A stretch of 64,000 bases of DNA, taken from Candidatus Kapaibacterium sp. GTDB lineage: Bacteria > Bacteroidota > Ignavibacteria > Kapaibacteriales > UBA2268. Under the pieces are notes generated by a model. It worked only from the letters and a program-made list of their open reading frames with translations. It searched no databases and had not been told where the DNA came from. Position 1 is the first letter of the stretch; the number at the start of each line of letters is the position of its first letter. The stretch lies in NCBI GenBank assembly GCA_938031175.1, contig CALHGZ010000001.1, positions 232,655 to 296,654 of the forward strand, given 5' to 3'. The position numbers and the translations under genes are program-made. Positions 35,253 through 45,154 of this stretch are shown in pieces.

Positions 35253-35705
35253 TTATTGTTCGCCTAATAATTCCCTAACCATTTTTTGGACTTTTGAACC
35301 ATCAGCTTTCCCTGCTAATAGTTTCATTGCATGTCCCATAACTTTGCCTAAATCTTTAATTGAATTTGCTCCAACTTCCTTTATAATTTTTTCTAGTTCT
35401 GTCCTTAATTCGATTTCGGATATTCTTTGAGGGAGAAATTCCATAATTATTTCCAATTCTTTTTCTTCCTTTTCGGCCAAGTCGTTTCTTCCACCTTTCT
35501 TGTATAATTCAATTGCATCCCGTCTTTTTTTTACAGCATTATTTAAAATTTTGATAGCATCATTTTCTTCTAATTTTCTATTTTCGCCGCTTTTGTTAAA
35601 TTCAATGATTGAGGCTCGAATAGATCGAAGTGTTTCTAATCTAATTTTGTCGCCAGATTTAATTGCTTCTTTAATTTTTTCGTTGATTAAACTCTCAAAA
35701 TCCAT
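35253..35705 (-). CDS. GatB/YqeY domain-containing protein
   Basis: A 150-residue YqeY-like protein. It shows MDFESLINEKIKEAIKSGDK at the N-terminus, LETLRSIRASIIEFNKSGEN, then KRRDAIELYKKGGRNDLAEK and the C-terminal helical region IIKEVGANSIKDLGKVMGHA, KADGSKVQKMVRELLGE. The family shares the helical tail of the amidotransferase GatB, which binds tRNA, but stand-alone members have no proven reaction. Length is standard. It is the first gene of the operon with mutS2 and is divergent from the methyltransferase at 35842. Confidence 0.92.
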   Translation of the reverse strand: MDFESLINEKIKEAIKSGDKIRLETLRSIRASIIEFNKSGENRKLEENDAIKILNNAVKKRRDAIELYKKGGRNDLAEKEEKELEIIMEFLPQRISEIELRTELEKIIKEVGANSIKDLGKVMGHAMKLLAGKADGSKVQKMVRELLGEQ

Positions 35706-35841
35706 ATTTCAACTCCTAATTAATTTAAAGTTCAAAATTAAATAAAGTGACGTTACAAGCAATAAGATGAATGAAAATCAAATTTGTTTTATTTGAAATA
35801 AAATTTAAATTGCAATACTTAAAGAATACAATCAGCAAATA

Positions 35842-36579
35842 ATGGATACACAAATATATCATCTCCAATACATAGCAGAAGAGAAATTTTGGTGGTTTCA
35901 GGTTCGTAATAAATTAGTATATGAATTAATTTTGAGATATTGCAAGATTATTCCATTTTCAAAAGTACTTGATATTGGTTGTGGTACTGGCGGTTTCACT
36001 AAACAACTTGCAAATTCTTTTGAGGTAATCGGGCTGGATTCATCGGATATTGCAATTAATTATTGTAGAAAAAGAGGTTTGCAGAATGTTTTATGCGGCA
36101 AATTAGATGATTTTGATTTTAAAAATGAAATGCTTCATATGATTACCTTACTTGATGTAATCGAACATATTGAAAATGATGAAGAGATGTTGAAAAAAGC
36201 TAATAATATTTTACATGATAATGGATATATTGTTATTAGCGTACCGGCATATCAATGGCTTTGGAGTAATCATGATGTATTGCATCATCATTACAGGAGA
36301 TACACAAAAAAGAGTTTGATAAATTTAATAAAGAAACAAAATTTTGAAATTATTTATTCATCTTATTTTAATACACTTCTTTTTTTGCCTGCTTTAATTT
36401 TAAGATTCTGGGGAAAAATTACAGGGAAGAAATCTAAAACAGAACTTGATAATCCAGAGCCTTTGTTGAATCCTGTTTTTAAATTTATATTTAATTTGGA
36501 ACGTAAAATATTGAAAATATTTAAATTTCCATTTGGTTTATCAATAATTGTCATTGCAAAAAAACAAATCAAAACATAA
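35842..36579 (+). CDS. Class I SAM-dependent methyltransferase
   Basis: A 245-residue methyltransferase of the UbiE/Methyltransf_11 type. The SAM-binding motif VLDIGCGTGGFTKQLA lies near 45-60, with the acidic loop VIGLDSSDIAINYC and motif LDVIEHIENDEEMLKK later. The C-terminal third is hydrophobic and basic (LLFLPALILRFWGKITGKKS, LSIIVIAKKQ), as seen in methyltransferases that act on membrane-bound glycolipids. Its neighbours are a YfhO multi-pass protein (11 bases downstream from the likely start), a TPR protein and a glycosyltransferase, so a role in envelope glycan or lipid modification is inferred. Substrate unknown. Confidence 0.85.
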   Translation: MDTQIYHLQYIAEEKFWWFQVRNKLVYELILRYCKIIPFSKVLDIGCGTGGFTKQLANSFEVIGLDSSDIAINYCRKRGLQNVLCGKLDDFDFKNEMLHMITLLDVIEHIENDEEMLKKANNILHDNGYIVISVPAYQWLWSNHDVLHHHYRRYTKKSLINLIKKQNFEIIYSSYFNTLLFLPALILRFWGKITGKKSKTELDNPEPLLNPVFKFIFNLERKILKIFKFPFGLSIIVIAKKQIKT

Positions 36580-36589
36580 AAAGGGTATT

Positions 36590-38944
36590 ATGAGTAAATC
36601 AATAAAAAATATAGGTAAATTTAAACAAAAAGCTGAAATTAAAAAATCATCTATATCTGAACCTCGAAAAATACCTGAGTGGTTTGTATTATTGATATTT
36701 GTAATAACAACAATAATTTATTTCTGGGGACAGTTGAGCGGGACATTTTACTTTTGGGAAGACTTTGTTGAATTTGTATATCCAACACAAACCTACGCTG
36801 CAGTGGAAACAGCCGGAGGTCAGTTACCTTTTTGGAATCCTTTCACATTTTCTGGGATGCCTTTTCTTGCTGATATTCAAATTGGATATTTTTATCCATT
36901 CAATCGGATTTTGTCTATATTTGTAACAAACGATGGTACTTTACCCATTTGGATATTGCAATTTATAATTATTATACATTTTTTCATTGCTCAGTTCAAT
37001 ATTTATTTTCTGTGCAAGAAATGGGGAACAAGCCAAATTGCTGCAATGATTGCATCAGTATCATTTTCATTTTCTATGATTATGGTATTTCGGGTTATTC
37101 ATCCTATGATAATTTATCATTTGGCTTGGTTCCCGCTTGTAGTATATTTCTACCACAGAGCAATTGCAACAGTTAAGTTGAAACCATCTATATGGGCGGG
37201 GTTAATTTTAGGTTTTTCATTTTTATCAGGGCATCCTCAATATACATTGTTTGAACTATTGTTTTTATTTTTCTTTGGTATATGGTTTTATGTTGGTTCG
37301 CTTATAAAAAGGAATTTAAAAGGGTTAGTGCTAATAAAATTTACTATATATTTATTTATCCCTTTCATAATATCGGCCGGTATATTTATGATTCAATATT
37401 TACCTTCAAAAGAGCTAGCTGATTTATCTCAAAGGGCTGAAATGACATATTTAGATGCATCTGAAGGCTCACTTGAGTTCAAACAGATAATTAATTTTAT
37501 AGCTCCGAACTTTTTTGGTCAAATAAGGGGAACTGAAGAGAATAACAATCCGTATCATCTGAGGGTTTGGGATAATAAAGTTGGACAAAAAAAAGTCTTA
37601 CCTTATTATAACTATTGGGAAACTGCCTTTTATGCAGGTTTAATCTGTTTGATTCTTGGAATAATAGGATTTTGGTATAATCTTAAAGATATAAAAATTG
37701 CTTTTCTATTTTTCATAGCTCTATTTGGATTATTGTATGCACTTGGTTCGAACGGATTTTTGCATAAGATCTTTTTTTATTTGCCTTTTTTCGGAAGTTT
37801 CCGAAACCCTGCCAGATTAATGTTTTACACTATTTTTGCATTATCAATTGCTTCAGCATTTGGTTTTGATACAATAATTAAATTTTCAAAAAATAACCAG
37901 CACCGCAAGGTCTTATTATTACTCACATCAACAGTACTAATTATTTGTATACTTGGTGTTTTAGGTTTGTGGAGTACAATTTTAGACACCCCAACAAAAT
38001 CGGTGGAAATTGTAAATAGCCAATTCATTTTACCATTATTATTAGGATTTATCTTTTTAATATTGATTTTCCTTTCAACTAAAGTATCGTTGAAAGCAAA
38101 TATCTTAGGTATAGTTTTACTAATTTTAGTTTTTGTTGATTTATTTTTAACAGGCAATTCATTCATAAATAGCAAGCAAAATCCGAAGGATTTATATTTT
38201 ATAGTAAAACCACTTCAAAATATGCTCCAGCCTCAGAATGTTGATGATTTATTTAGAGTTAATTTTCGTTCTTATCAACCACCATATACAGCTTTTCAAC
38301 GTAATCAGGGATTAATCAGTAGATTTATGAGTATTGAAGGTTATAACCCCTTAATTTTGAAAAGGGTTATACCACCAATAAATTCAAGGGATACAATTAA
38401 TCAGTTATACAATGTCAAATATGAGATAAGATTTAAAGATGACAATAAGCCATATTTTTACGAAAGGGAGGATAGATTGCCAAGAGCTTGGGTCGTATAT
38501 AATGCATTTGTTACAAATGAACAAAATATAGAAAATGTAATGCGGTATGGCGGTTTTGACTATTCGAAGACTGTAGTCCTTGAAGAAACTCCAAAAAAAC
38601 GTTATGATATTAAAGATGAAGTTCTTTTTTCAAAAGTAAGCTGCTTAAATTATGAACCAAATTATATGAAATTTGAAGTAGAAGCTGAAAAGGATGGGAT
38701 TCTTTGCTTTAGTGAAATATGGTATCCAGCTTGGAAGGTATATGTTAATAGTAAAGAAGAAAAACTTTTAAGAGCAAACTATTGTTTCAGAGCCGTTGAA
38801 GTTCCCTCTGGTAAAAGCATAGTTGAAATGAAATATGAGTCAAAACAATTTACTTTGGGTATGTATATTTCCTTGTTGGTGCTAATAGTGTCTGTTGTGT
38901 TGCTAATAATCATTAAAGAAAAAGATAGAAATGGCGAAATATAA
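36590..38944 (+). CDS. YfhO family multi-pass membrane protein
   Basis: A large membrane protein of 784 residues from the ATG at 36590, which has AAGGG five bases upstream. An in-frame start at 36548 would overlap the methyltransferase and is less likely. About twelve hydrophobic helices cover residues 20-540. The first extracytoplasmic loop carries FYFWEDFVEFVYPTQTYAAV and FWNPFTFSGMPFLADIQIGY, the hallmark of the YfhO family, which relates to GT-C glycosyltransferases. A soluble C-terminal domain follows (PRAWVVYNAFV, ILCFSEIWYPAWKVYVNSKE), then a last helix. YfhO has been linked to lipoteichoic-acid glycosylation in Firmicutes; here it is probably a lipid-linked sugar transferase. It sits in a four-gene glycan-like cluster. 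Confidence 0.88.
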   Translation: MSKSIKNIGKFKQKAEIKKSSISEPRKIPEWFVLLIFVITTIIYFWGQLSGTFYFWEDFVEFVYPTQTYAAVETAGGQLPFWNPFTFSGMPFLADIQIGYFYPFNRILSIFVTNDGTLPIWILQFIIIIHFFIAQFNIYFLCKKWGTSQIAAMIASVSFSFSMIMVFRVIHPMIIYHLAWFPLVVYFYHRAIATVKLKPSIWAGLILGFSFLSGHPQYTLFELLFLFFFGIWFYVGSLIKRNLKGLVLIKFTIYLFIPFIISAGIFMIQYLPSKELADLSQRAEMTYLDASEGSLEFKQIINFIAPNFFGQIRGTEENNNPYHLRVWDNKVGQKKVLPYYNYWETAFYAGLICLILGIIGFWYNLKDIKIAFLFFIALFGLLYALGSNGFLHKIFFYLPFFGSFRNPARLMFYTIFALSIASAFGFDTIIKFSKNNQHRKVLLLLTSTVLIICILGVLGLWSTILDTPTKSVEIVNSQFILPLLLGFIFLILIFLSTKVSLKANILGIVLLILVFVDLFLTGNSFINSKQNPKDLYFIVKPLQNMLQPQNVDDLFRVNFRSYQPPYTAFQRNQGLISRFMSIEGYNPLILKRVIPPINSRDTINQLYNVKYEIRFKDDNKPYFYEREDRLPRAWVVYNAFVTNEQNIENVMRYGGFDYSKTVVLEETPKKRYDIKDEVLFSKVSCLNYEPNYMKFEVEAEKDGILCFSEIWYPAWKVYVNSKEEKLLRANYCFRAVEVPSGKSIVEMKYESKQFTLGMYISLLVLIVSVVLLIIIKEKDRNGEI

Positions 38945-38980
38945 AATACTTGTGATTCTGTGTAATTAAATTGCATAATA

Positions 38981-40879
38981 ATGAAACGTATATTAAACAG
39001 CTTAGATAAATTTATTAGCAACAAAGAGGGGCAAAATCTCGCTGATTCAGAAGAGGGCATTAAAATAAAAATTAGTGATGGAGTTGAGCTAATAGATTTA
39101 GGACATTATTCTGAAGCAATTGATTTTTTTAGCAAAATGATAAAACATTTTCCTAATGTTCCTGAGGCTTATTACAATAGGGCTTATGCTTATTACAAGT
39201 TAGGTAAAATCTCTATCTCAATAGAAGATTGCAAATCTTCTTTGATCTTAAAATCAGATTATGCTGAAGCAGAGAATCTTCTCGGAGTTTTACATGCAGA
39301 ATTAAACAAATACGAATATGCCATTGATTCATTTAAAAGGTCAATTGCATTAAAGAGCAATTATTTTGACCCCATATATAATCTTGCAGAATTACTTTTT
39401 GAATTAAAAAGATATGAAGAGTGTATAATTTATTATGAAAAATGTTATAAATTTGCTCCTCAAAATACAGATATTTTATTAAACATAGCTGCATCTTACT
39501 ATTTCCTTGCTGAATACAACAAAGCTCGTGATTATTATCACAAAGTACTGCAAATTGATCCAAATAATTATAAAGCTTATATAAATTTAGCAGTAATATA
39601 TTTTAATCAATCTAATTTTGAGTTAGCTGAAGAATTGCTGAAAAAAGCATCAAAACTAGATTCATCTAATGCTGATACATTTTTAAAGTTAGGCACAATT
39701 TACCTTAAGAAAGAAAAATTAGAGGAAGCAATAAAATCTTTAAAAAAATGTGTTGAATTAGATGCTAATTCAGCTATAGCTCATCTAAAACTCGGCAAGG
39801 CATACTTTCTCAAGCATTTATATAAAGAAGCAATACAAAATCTTGAAAAAGCTTTAACTATAGACAAAAACTTAAATGATGGCTGGTTTGAACTTGGAGT
39901 ATCATATCATAAAGTAAAAAAGTATGAAGATTCTTTGTCGGCTTTGGAAAAATTTTTGCGTAATAACAAGTCAAGTGTACAGGGTAACTATTGGAAGGCA
40001 ATGACACTTAATAAATTAAATCGTATTGAGGAAGCAATTGATTCATTTCTTGTTTCACTTGAAGGCGATCCTTTTTTTGTAGATTCTCTAATCGGACTCG
40101 GCAATACCTATTTGAAAAAGCAAGACTATACAAATGCAATTAAAACTTACCAAAGAGCAAAAAATTTAGCGCCTGAGGTTCCAGAAGTCCATTTTGGATA
40201 TGGAACTGCTTTATTTTTTGCCAATGATACAAGTGAAAACGAATACGAAAATTGTATTGAATCATTTAAAAAAGCTTTGAAATTAGAGCCAAATTATACC
40301 GAAGCATTATTTTTCCTTGGTTTGACATACGATAAAGTCAATATGTTCGAAGAAGCTCTTTTGCACTTGGAAAAAGCACGCAAACTTGAGCCGACTTCAT
40401 TTATAGTAAATTTTCGAACAGGTATAGCTAATGCGCATAAGGGGAAATATGATATCGCTATAAAGCATTTGAAAAAAACAATTGAAAGCAATCCCAATTT
40501 TGTATCCGCACATTATTATCTTGCAGTAATTTATTCATACATTGGTGCAAATAAATCTGCTCTTGAGTCGATGAAAAAATGTATTAGTCTCAAAGCGGAT
40601 ATACCACAATTTTACATGGCTCTTGGAAATATTTATATGAATATGCAAGATTATGAAAAGGCTTCAAATGCTTTTATTCGGGCAATCCAATTATCTCCTG
40701 AACTATGTGAGGCAAAATTGAATCTTGGGATCTGCTATTTGGAGATGGATTGGAAAAATGACGCTTTAAACATATATCTTGAATTGATGTTGTTAGATAA
40801 TGAAAAGGCAGAAGTGATAAAAAGAATTTATGAACGGAAATATAACGTCGATATTACTGAATTGATGAAATTAATTTAG
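38981..40879 (+). CDS. Large TPR-repeat protein
   Basis: A 632-residue protein built almost entirely of tetratricopeptide repeats. About sixteen 34-residue units run from residue 25 to near the end, with the usual pattern of Gly8, Ala20 and Pro32 (YYNRAYAYYKLGKISISIED, AYINLAVIYFNQSNFELAEE, AHLKLGKAYFLKHLYKEAIQ). No signal peptide or catalytic domain is seen, so it is probably a cytoplasmic scaffold. It lies 36 bases after the YfhO gene and six bases before the glycosyltransferase. TPR arrays in such clusters often hold synthesis machinery together; the partner is not identifiable here. Confidence 0.9.
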   Translation: MKRILNSLDKFISNKEGQNLADSEEGIKIKISDGVELIDLGHYSEAIDFFSKMIKHFPNVPEAYYNRAYAYYKLGKISISIEDCKSSLILKSDYAEAENLLGVLHAELNKYEYAIDSFKRSIALKSNYFDPIYNLAELLFELKRYEECIIYYEKCYKFAPQNTDILLNIAASYYFLAEYNKARDYYHKVLQIDPNNYKAYINLAVIYFNQSNFELAEELLKKASKLDSSNADTFLKLGTIYLKKEKLEEAIKSLKKCVELDANSAIAHLKLGKAYFLKHLYKEAIQNLEKALTIDKNLNDGWFELGVSYHKVKKYEDSLSALEKFLRNNKSSVQGNYWKAMTLNKLNRIEEAIDSFLVSLEGDPFFVDSLIGLGNTYLKKQDYTNAIKTYQRAKNLAPEVPEVHFGYGTALFFANDTSENEYENCIESFKKALKLEPNYTEALFFLGLTYDKVNMFEEALLHLEKARKLEPTSFIVNFRTGIANAHKGKYDIAIKHLKKTIESNPNFVSAHYYLAVIYSYIGANKSALESMKKCISLKADIPQFYMALGNIYMNMQDYEKASNAFIRAIQLSPELCEAKLNLGICYLEMDWKNDALNIYLELMLLDNEKAEVIKRIYERKYNVDITELMKLI

Positions 40880-40885
40880 TCAGAA

Positions 40886-42010
40886 TTGAGAATTTTAATA
40901 ATAAATTGGCAGGATATATCTAACCCTTATGGTGGTGGTGCTGAAATCCATTTGCATCATATTTTTAAAAGAATAGCAGCTTTAGACAATGAAGTAACTT
41001 TATTTTGCTCATTGTATCCAAACGCAAAGCAAGAAGAAACAATTGATGGAATAAAAATAATCCGCAAAGGTAAAAGGAATACATTTAATTATATTGTTCC
41101 CTCATTCTATAGAAAAAACTTTAAAAATATATGTTTTGATATTGTTATTGATGATATTAATAAAATTCCGTTCTATACACCACTTTATGTTAAAGAGCGA
41201 GTTTTAGCAATTAGTCATCATTTTTTTGGTAGAAGTATATTCAGAGAGGTTAATTTCCTTTCTGGATTATATGTTATAGCTGCTGAAAAGTTGGTGGATT
41301 ATGTGTATAAAAAAACACCTTTTGCTGTTGTTTCTCAAAGTACATTTGATGAATTCATAAATCGAGGATTCAATCCAGAATTGTTCGAAATTATCCCAAA
41401 TGCGATTGAACACGAAAATTTTCCTATGAAAGTATGCGAAAAGAATCCATTTCACACTATCACATATTTTGGTAGATTAAAAAAATATAAAAGTGTTGAC
41501 CATTTATTAAAAGCATTTAGAATAGTTTTAAATGATTTACCAGAAGCACGACTATATATAATAGGAACTGGTGATTTTAGGGAAAAACTTGAGAAACTTG
41601 CAAGGGAGCTTGGTATTTATAATCAAACTAAGTTTTTTGGATATGTAAGCGACGAAGAAAAGGTTAAATTAATGAGCCTTTCTCATTTAGTTGTCAATAC
41701 TTCAATGAAGGAGGGTTGGGGGATAACAAATATTGAAGCAAATGCCTGTGGAACACCGGTTTTATCTGCCAATGTAGCTGGATTGAAAGATTCTGTAAGA
41801 GTTGGTTATTCTGGGGATTTATATGAATATGGGAATATACATCAATTAGCTAGCAAAATTGTCCATTTACTTACAAATTCGGAATATTTGTATAAATTAT
41901 CTGAAACTTCGATTAATTGGGCACGTAATTTTTCTTGGGATGAATCTGCACGTAAGATGTTGCAATTATGTGAAAGAGTGATTAAAGGTGATTTTAATTT
42001 AATTAAATAA
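40886..42010 (+). CDS. GT4-type glycosyltransferase
   Basis: A 374-residue family 4 glycosyltransferase with a GT-B fold. The N-terminal domain opens with RILIINWQDISNPYGGGAEI, which carries the Gly-rich acceptor-domain loop. The C-terminal domain carries ITYFGRLKKYKSVDHLLKAF, FGYVSDEEKVKLMSLSHLVV and the donor-binding motif EGWGITNIEANACGTPVLSA, an E-x7-E arrangement. The start is TTG, six bases after the TPR gene. It transfers a nucleotide-activated sugar; donor and acceptor are unknown. Last gene of the 35842-42010 cluster. Its stop codon lies inside a 38-bp palindrome that must end transcription. Confidence 0.92.
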   Translation: MRILIINWQDISNPYGGGAEIHLHHIFKRIAALDNEVTLFCSLYPNAKQEETIDGIKIIRKGKRNTFNYIVPSFYRKNFKNICFDIVIDDINKIPFYTPLYVKERVLAISHHFFGRSIFREVNFLSGLYVIAAEKLVDYVYKKTPFAVVSQSTFDEFINRGFNPELFEIIPNAIEHENFPMKVCEKNPFHTITYFGRLKKYKSVDHLLKAFRIVLNDLPEARLYIIGTGDFREKLEKLARELGIYNQTKFFGYVSDEEKVKLMSLSHLVVNTSMKEGWGITNIEANACGTPVLSANVAGLKDSVRVGYSGDLYEYGNIHQLASKIVHLLTNSEYLYKLSETSINWARNFSWDESARKMLQLCERVIKGDFNLIK

Positions 42011-42043
42011 TAAAAGGTTATAAATTTATAACCTTTTATTATT
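42006..42043. terminator. Perfect 38-bp palindromic bidirectional terminator
   Basis: The inverted repeat has 19-bp arms with no spacer (centre between 42024 and 42025). Its core is AAAAGGTTATAAA with its complement, and both ends are T/A-rich, so U-runs form in both directions. It lies between the convergent glycosyltransferase and RND genes and includes the glycosyltransferase stop codon. Confidence 0.85.
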
Positions 42044-42064
42044 ATCATATTTAGGAAATTGTTA

Positions 42065-45000
42065 TTACTTTTTCCTACTTGTAAGATAATAGAACGCCGG
42101 AGTTACAATAAGAGTTAATGCGGTTGAAACAAGCAATCCACCAATACTAACCACACCGAGTGGTATTCTCATTTCCTTGCCTGCATCGCCTAATCCTAAA
42201 GCCATAGGAAGCATCCCAAGAATTAAAGCAGTAGTTGACATTATTATAGGTTTCAATTTTATTGGACCGGCTTGTAATATGGCATCCTTAGCATTTAAAC
42301 CCTGCTCCCGTCTCAATTGATTTGCATAATCAAGAAGTAAAATAGCATTATTAACAACAATACCAATAAGCATAATAACACCCATTAGGGATGAAATTCC
42401 AAGGGATATTTGTGTGTAATAAAGGAATAAGAAAACACCTATAAGAGCTAATGGGATTGTAAGCATTATGAATATTGGCTGGATAAAGCTTTCCAGAATA
42501 GCTGCTAATAGCATATAGGTAAGTAATACTGCAATGATGAAAGCAAATAGCATATCGAGTAACATTTCCTGAAACATTTCGGTGTTTCCTCCCCAACGCC
42601 AACTATAACCAGCTGGAAATTCAATTTTAGAAAGACGTTTTTCAATCTCAGATGTAACGTTACCTAGTGGAACACCAGCTGCTGGGGACCCACTAAATGA
42701 TATTGAGGTGTATTTATTGAAATGTAGAATCCTACTGTAACCAGAGGTAAATGCAATTTCCGCAACATCTGATAATCTCAAAGCACCAGCAACAGGAGAA
42801 ATAATTGGTATAGTTGCTATTTTGTCTGGTGTATTGACTGATTTCTCGTCAAGAGTGACCGTGATATCGTATTCGTTACCTTCTTTTCTGAACTTGGAGG
42901 ATTCTATCCCTTCTATTGATGAGCGTAAAGTAAAAGCTAAGTCCATAATTGTTAAACCTGCGTCGCTGAGTTTCTTGCGGTTTGGGTAAATAGTTATTTC
43001 CTGCTTTCCTGAACGTGAGCTATTTTCAAAGTTAATTAAACCGGGAATATCTTTTAATTCGTTGTGAACTTTTGATTTTAATTCGTCGAGTATTTCTAAA
43101 TCCTGTCCAAGAATATAAAATTGGATCTGTTTACCACCACCACCCATTTGCCGTCCATAATCAACAATAATTTTTGCATTTGGAATATCTGCCAATTCTT
43201 TTGTAAAAATACCAATCCAATCAGCAAGTCCTTGTTCTCTATATTTTGAATCTACAAGTTGTATATCAATAAGTGCCATATTAGCGCCAATATCAAGATT
43301 GCTAATTCTACCAATATTACTCAAGATATGTACGACTTCTGGATGTTTCTTAACAATCGATTCAATTTGATTAACTACCTTTGAGGTCATATCAAGATTA
43401 TACCCTTGTGGTAGTTCTACTTCTATTTTGATTCGTCCGTCATCGAATTGTGGAATAAATTCGAATCCAACTTTTGATCCGTAGAATAAGATTGTGAATA
43501 CGAATATGATAAAGGTAATGAATATAATTGAGGCACTTACAAATTTGTTTTTTAAAACAAATTCAAGGATTATGCTATATAATTTATAAACGCTTTTCTC
43601 AAATTTTTCAAAAAATTTAGCTAAAAAGTTTTTTTCTTTTTGCTCGGTTAGTATGAGTGATGAAAGCATCGGTGTCAAAGTGAAGGAAAATATGAGGGAG
43701 AATATAGTAGCAAATGTAGCCGATAATGCAAGTTCTTTTAAAAACATTCCAACCATTGATGACATATTAGCAATTGGAATGAAAACAACTAAATTTGTTA
43801 ACGTTGCAGCAAGAACTGCAACTGTCACTTCCGAAGTACCTTTATATGCAGCTTCTTTATTGGTTACGCCAAAAGCTTTATAGCGAAATATATTTTCGAT
43901 TACAACAACAGAGTTTGCAACAAGGACACCAACAGAGACAGACAAACCCATTAACGACATCATATTGAGTGTGATGCCACTGAATTGCATTAAAAGAAAA
44001 GTTGAAATGATTGAAGTAGGCATTGATAGTGCTACTATTATTGTTGATTTGATATTGTTCAAAAACATAAATAGTACAATAGATGTAAAGATAATGCCTA
44101 AAATTATATTGCTCATGGTATCATTAACTGTACTTCGAATGAAACTAGATTCATCGTTTACAATTTTTAGTTTGCAATTGGCAGGTAAAGTTTTTTCTAT
44201 TTCTGGTATTAATTGTTTGATGTTTTCCGCAACATTTACAACATTTCCTTCCGGACTTTTGATAATACCCAAACGTATGATGTTTTCATCTTTAATATGA
44301 TCAATATTGTCGTAGAAAACAGTTCTTTGCCTGATTTCTTTCCCATCATCTCTGACGTCTGCAATTTGTCTGAGTTTTTTCAGACCAAAGGGGGTAGGAA
44401 CTTCAATTTCTTGAATAGTTTCTAAGTCATTGAACTCACCAGAAAACCTGACAGTGTATTCTTGGTCACCGTATTTTAAATATCCAGCAGGTATATCCAT
44501 ATTGTGAGCACGTAGGATATTTAATAGTTGGGGGAGTGATATTGAGTTTTCGAAGGCAACTTTGTTATCTAATGAGATTTTAATTTCTCTTTCTTGCCCA
44601 CCAATAACATTGACGTTTGCAACACCTTGAATCTGAGAAAATCGTTCTTTAAGAGTCTTATCTGCAATTTCATATAAATCACGAGGATCTAAATTTCCAC
44701 TCAAAACAACATCAACAATAGGAAAAGCTTTGAAATCTACTTTTTGTACAATTGGTTTTAGGGCATCTGATGGTAATTCATTGATTATTGGGTCAATTTT
44801 ATCCTTGACCTCTTGATTGGCAACGTTTATATTTTTACCGAGTTTAAATTGGATAATGACAATAGATAACCCATCAAGCGAGTATGATTCTAATTTATCT
44901 ATTTCGCTGATAGTTGCAACTGCATCTTCAAGTTTTTTGGTAATAAGCGTCTCGACCTCTTTCGGACCTGCTCCTGGATAAACAGTAGATATAGTAACAA

Positions 45001-45130
45001 AGGGAATTTCAATATCTGGCATAAGATTTAGGTTCAGTCGTGTGAAGGCCAATATCCCAAAAATGATAAAAACTAATATACCCATTGTTGTCAAAATCGG
45101 GCGATTTACTGCTACTTTTGCTAAAAACAT
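42065..45130 (-). CDS. RND efflux transporter permease, classical proton-relay residues absent
   Basis: A 1021-residue inner-membrane RND pump of the AcrB/HAE class with twelve transmembrane helices and two large periplasmic loops. The N-terminal FLAKVAVNRPILTTMGILVF and VSTVYPGAGPKEVETLITKK are orthodox. In AcrB, helix 4 carries Asp407-Asp408 and helix 10 Lys940. Here the aligned helix 4 reads SVSVGVLVANSVVVIEN, with Ala405-Asn406 in place of the two Asp. Helix 10 reads GIVVNNAILLLDY, with Asn927 in place of Lys. It is the last gene of the TetR-TolC-MFP-RND operon, so it surely belongs to a tripartite pump, but its coupling may differ from AcrB. Substrate unknown. Confidence 0.92.
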   Translation of the reverse strand: MFLAKVAVNRPILTTMGILVFIIFGILAFTRLNLNLMPDIEIPFVTISTVYPGAGPKEVETLITKKLEDAVATISEIDKLESYSLDGLSIVIIQFKLGKNINVANQEVKDKIDPIINELPSDALKPIVQKVDFKAFPIVDVVLSGNLDPRDLYEIADKTLKERFSQIQGVANVNVIGGQEREIKISLDNKVAFENSISLPQLLNILRAHNMDIPAGYLKYGDQEYTVRFSGEFNDLETIQEIEVPTPFGLKKLRQIADVRDDGKEIRQRTVFYDNIDHIKDENIIRLGIIKSPEGNVVNVAENIKQLIPEIEKTLPANCKLKIVNDESSFIRSTVNDTMSNIILGIIFTSIVLFMFLNNIKSTIIVALSMPTSIISTFLLMQFSGITLNMMSLMGLSVSVGVLVANSVVVIENIFRYKAFGVTNKEAAYKGTSEVTVAVLAATLTNLVVFIPIANMSSMVGMFLKELALSATFATIFSLIFSFTLTPMLSSLILTEQKEKNFLAKFFEKFEKSVYKLYSIILEFVLKNKFVSASIIFITFIIFVFTILFYGSKVGFEFIPQFDDGRIKIEVELPQGYNLDMTSKVVNQIESIVKKHPEVVHILSNIGRISNLDIGANMALIDIQLVDSKYREQGLADWIGIFTKELADIPNAKIIVDYGRQMGGGGKQIQFYILGQDLEILDELKSKVHNELKDIPGLINFENSSRSGKQEITIYPNRKKLSDAGLTIMDLAFTLRSSIEGIESSKFRKEGNEYDITVTLDEKSVNTPDKIATIPIISPVAGALRLSDVAEIAFTSGYSRILHFNKYTSISFSGSPAAGVPLGNVTSEIEKRLSKIEFPAGYSWRWGGNTEMFQEMLLDMLFAFIIAVLLTYMLLAAILESFIQPIFIMLTIPLALIGVFLFLYYTQISLGISSLMGVIMLIGIVVNNAILLLDYANQLRREQGLNAKDAILQAGPIKLKPIIMSTTALILGMLPMALGLGDAGKEMRIPLGVVSIGGLLVSTALTLIVTPAFYYLTSRKK

Positions 45131-45154
45131 TTTATTTACCCAACATTAAAATTG

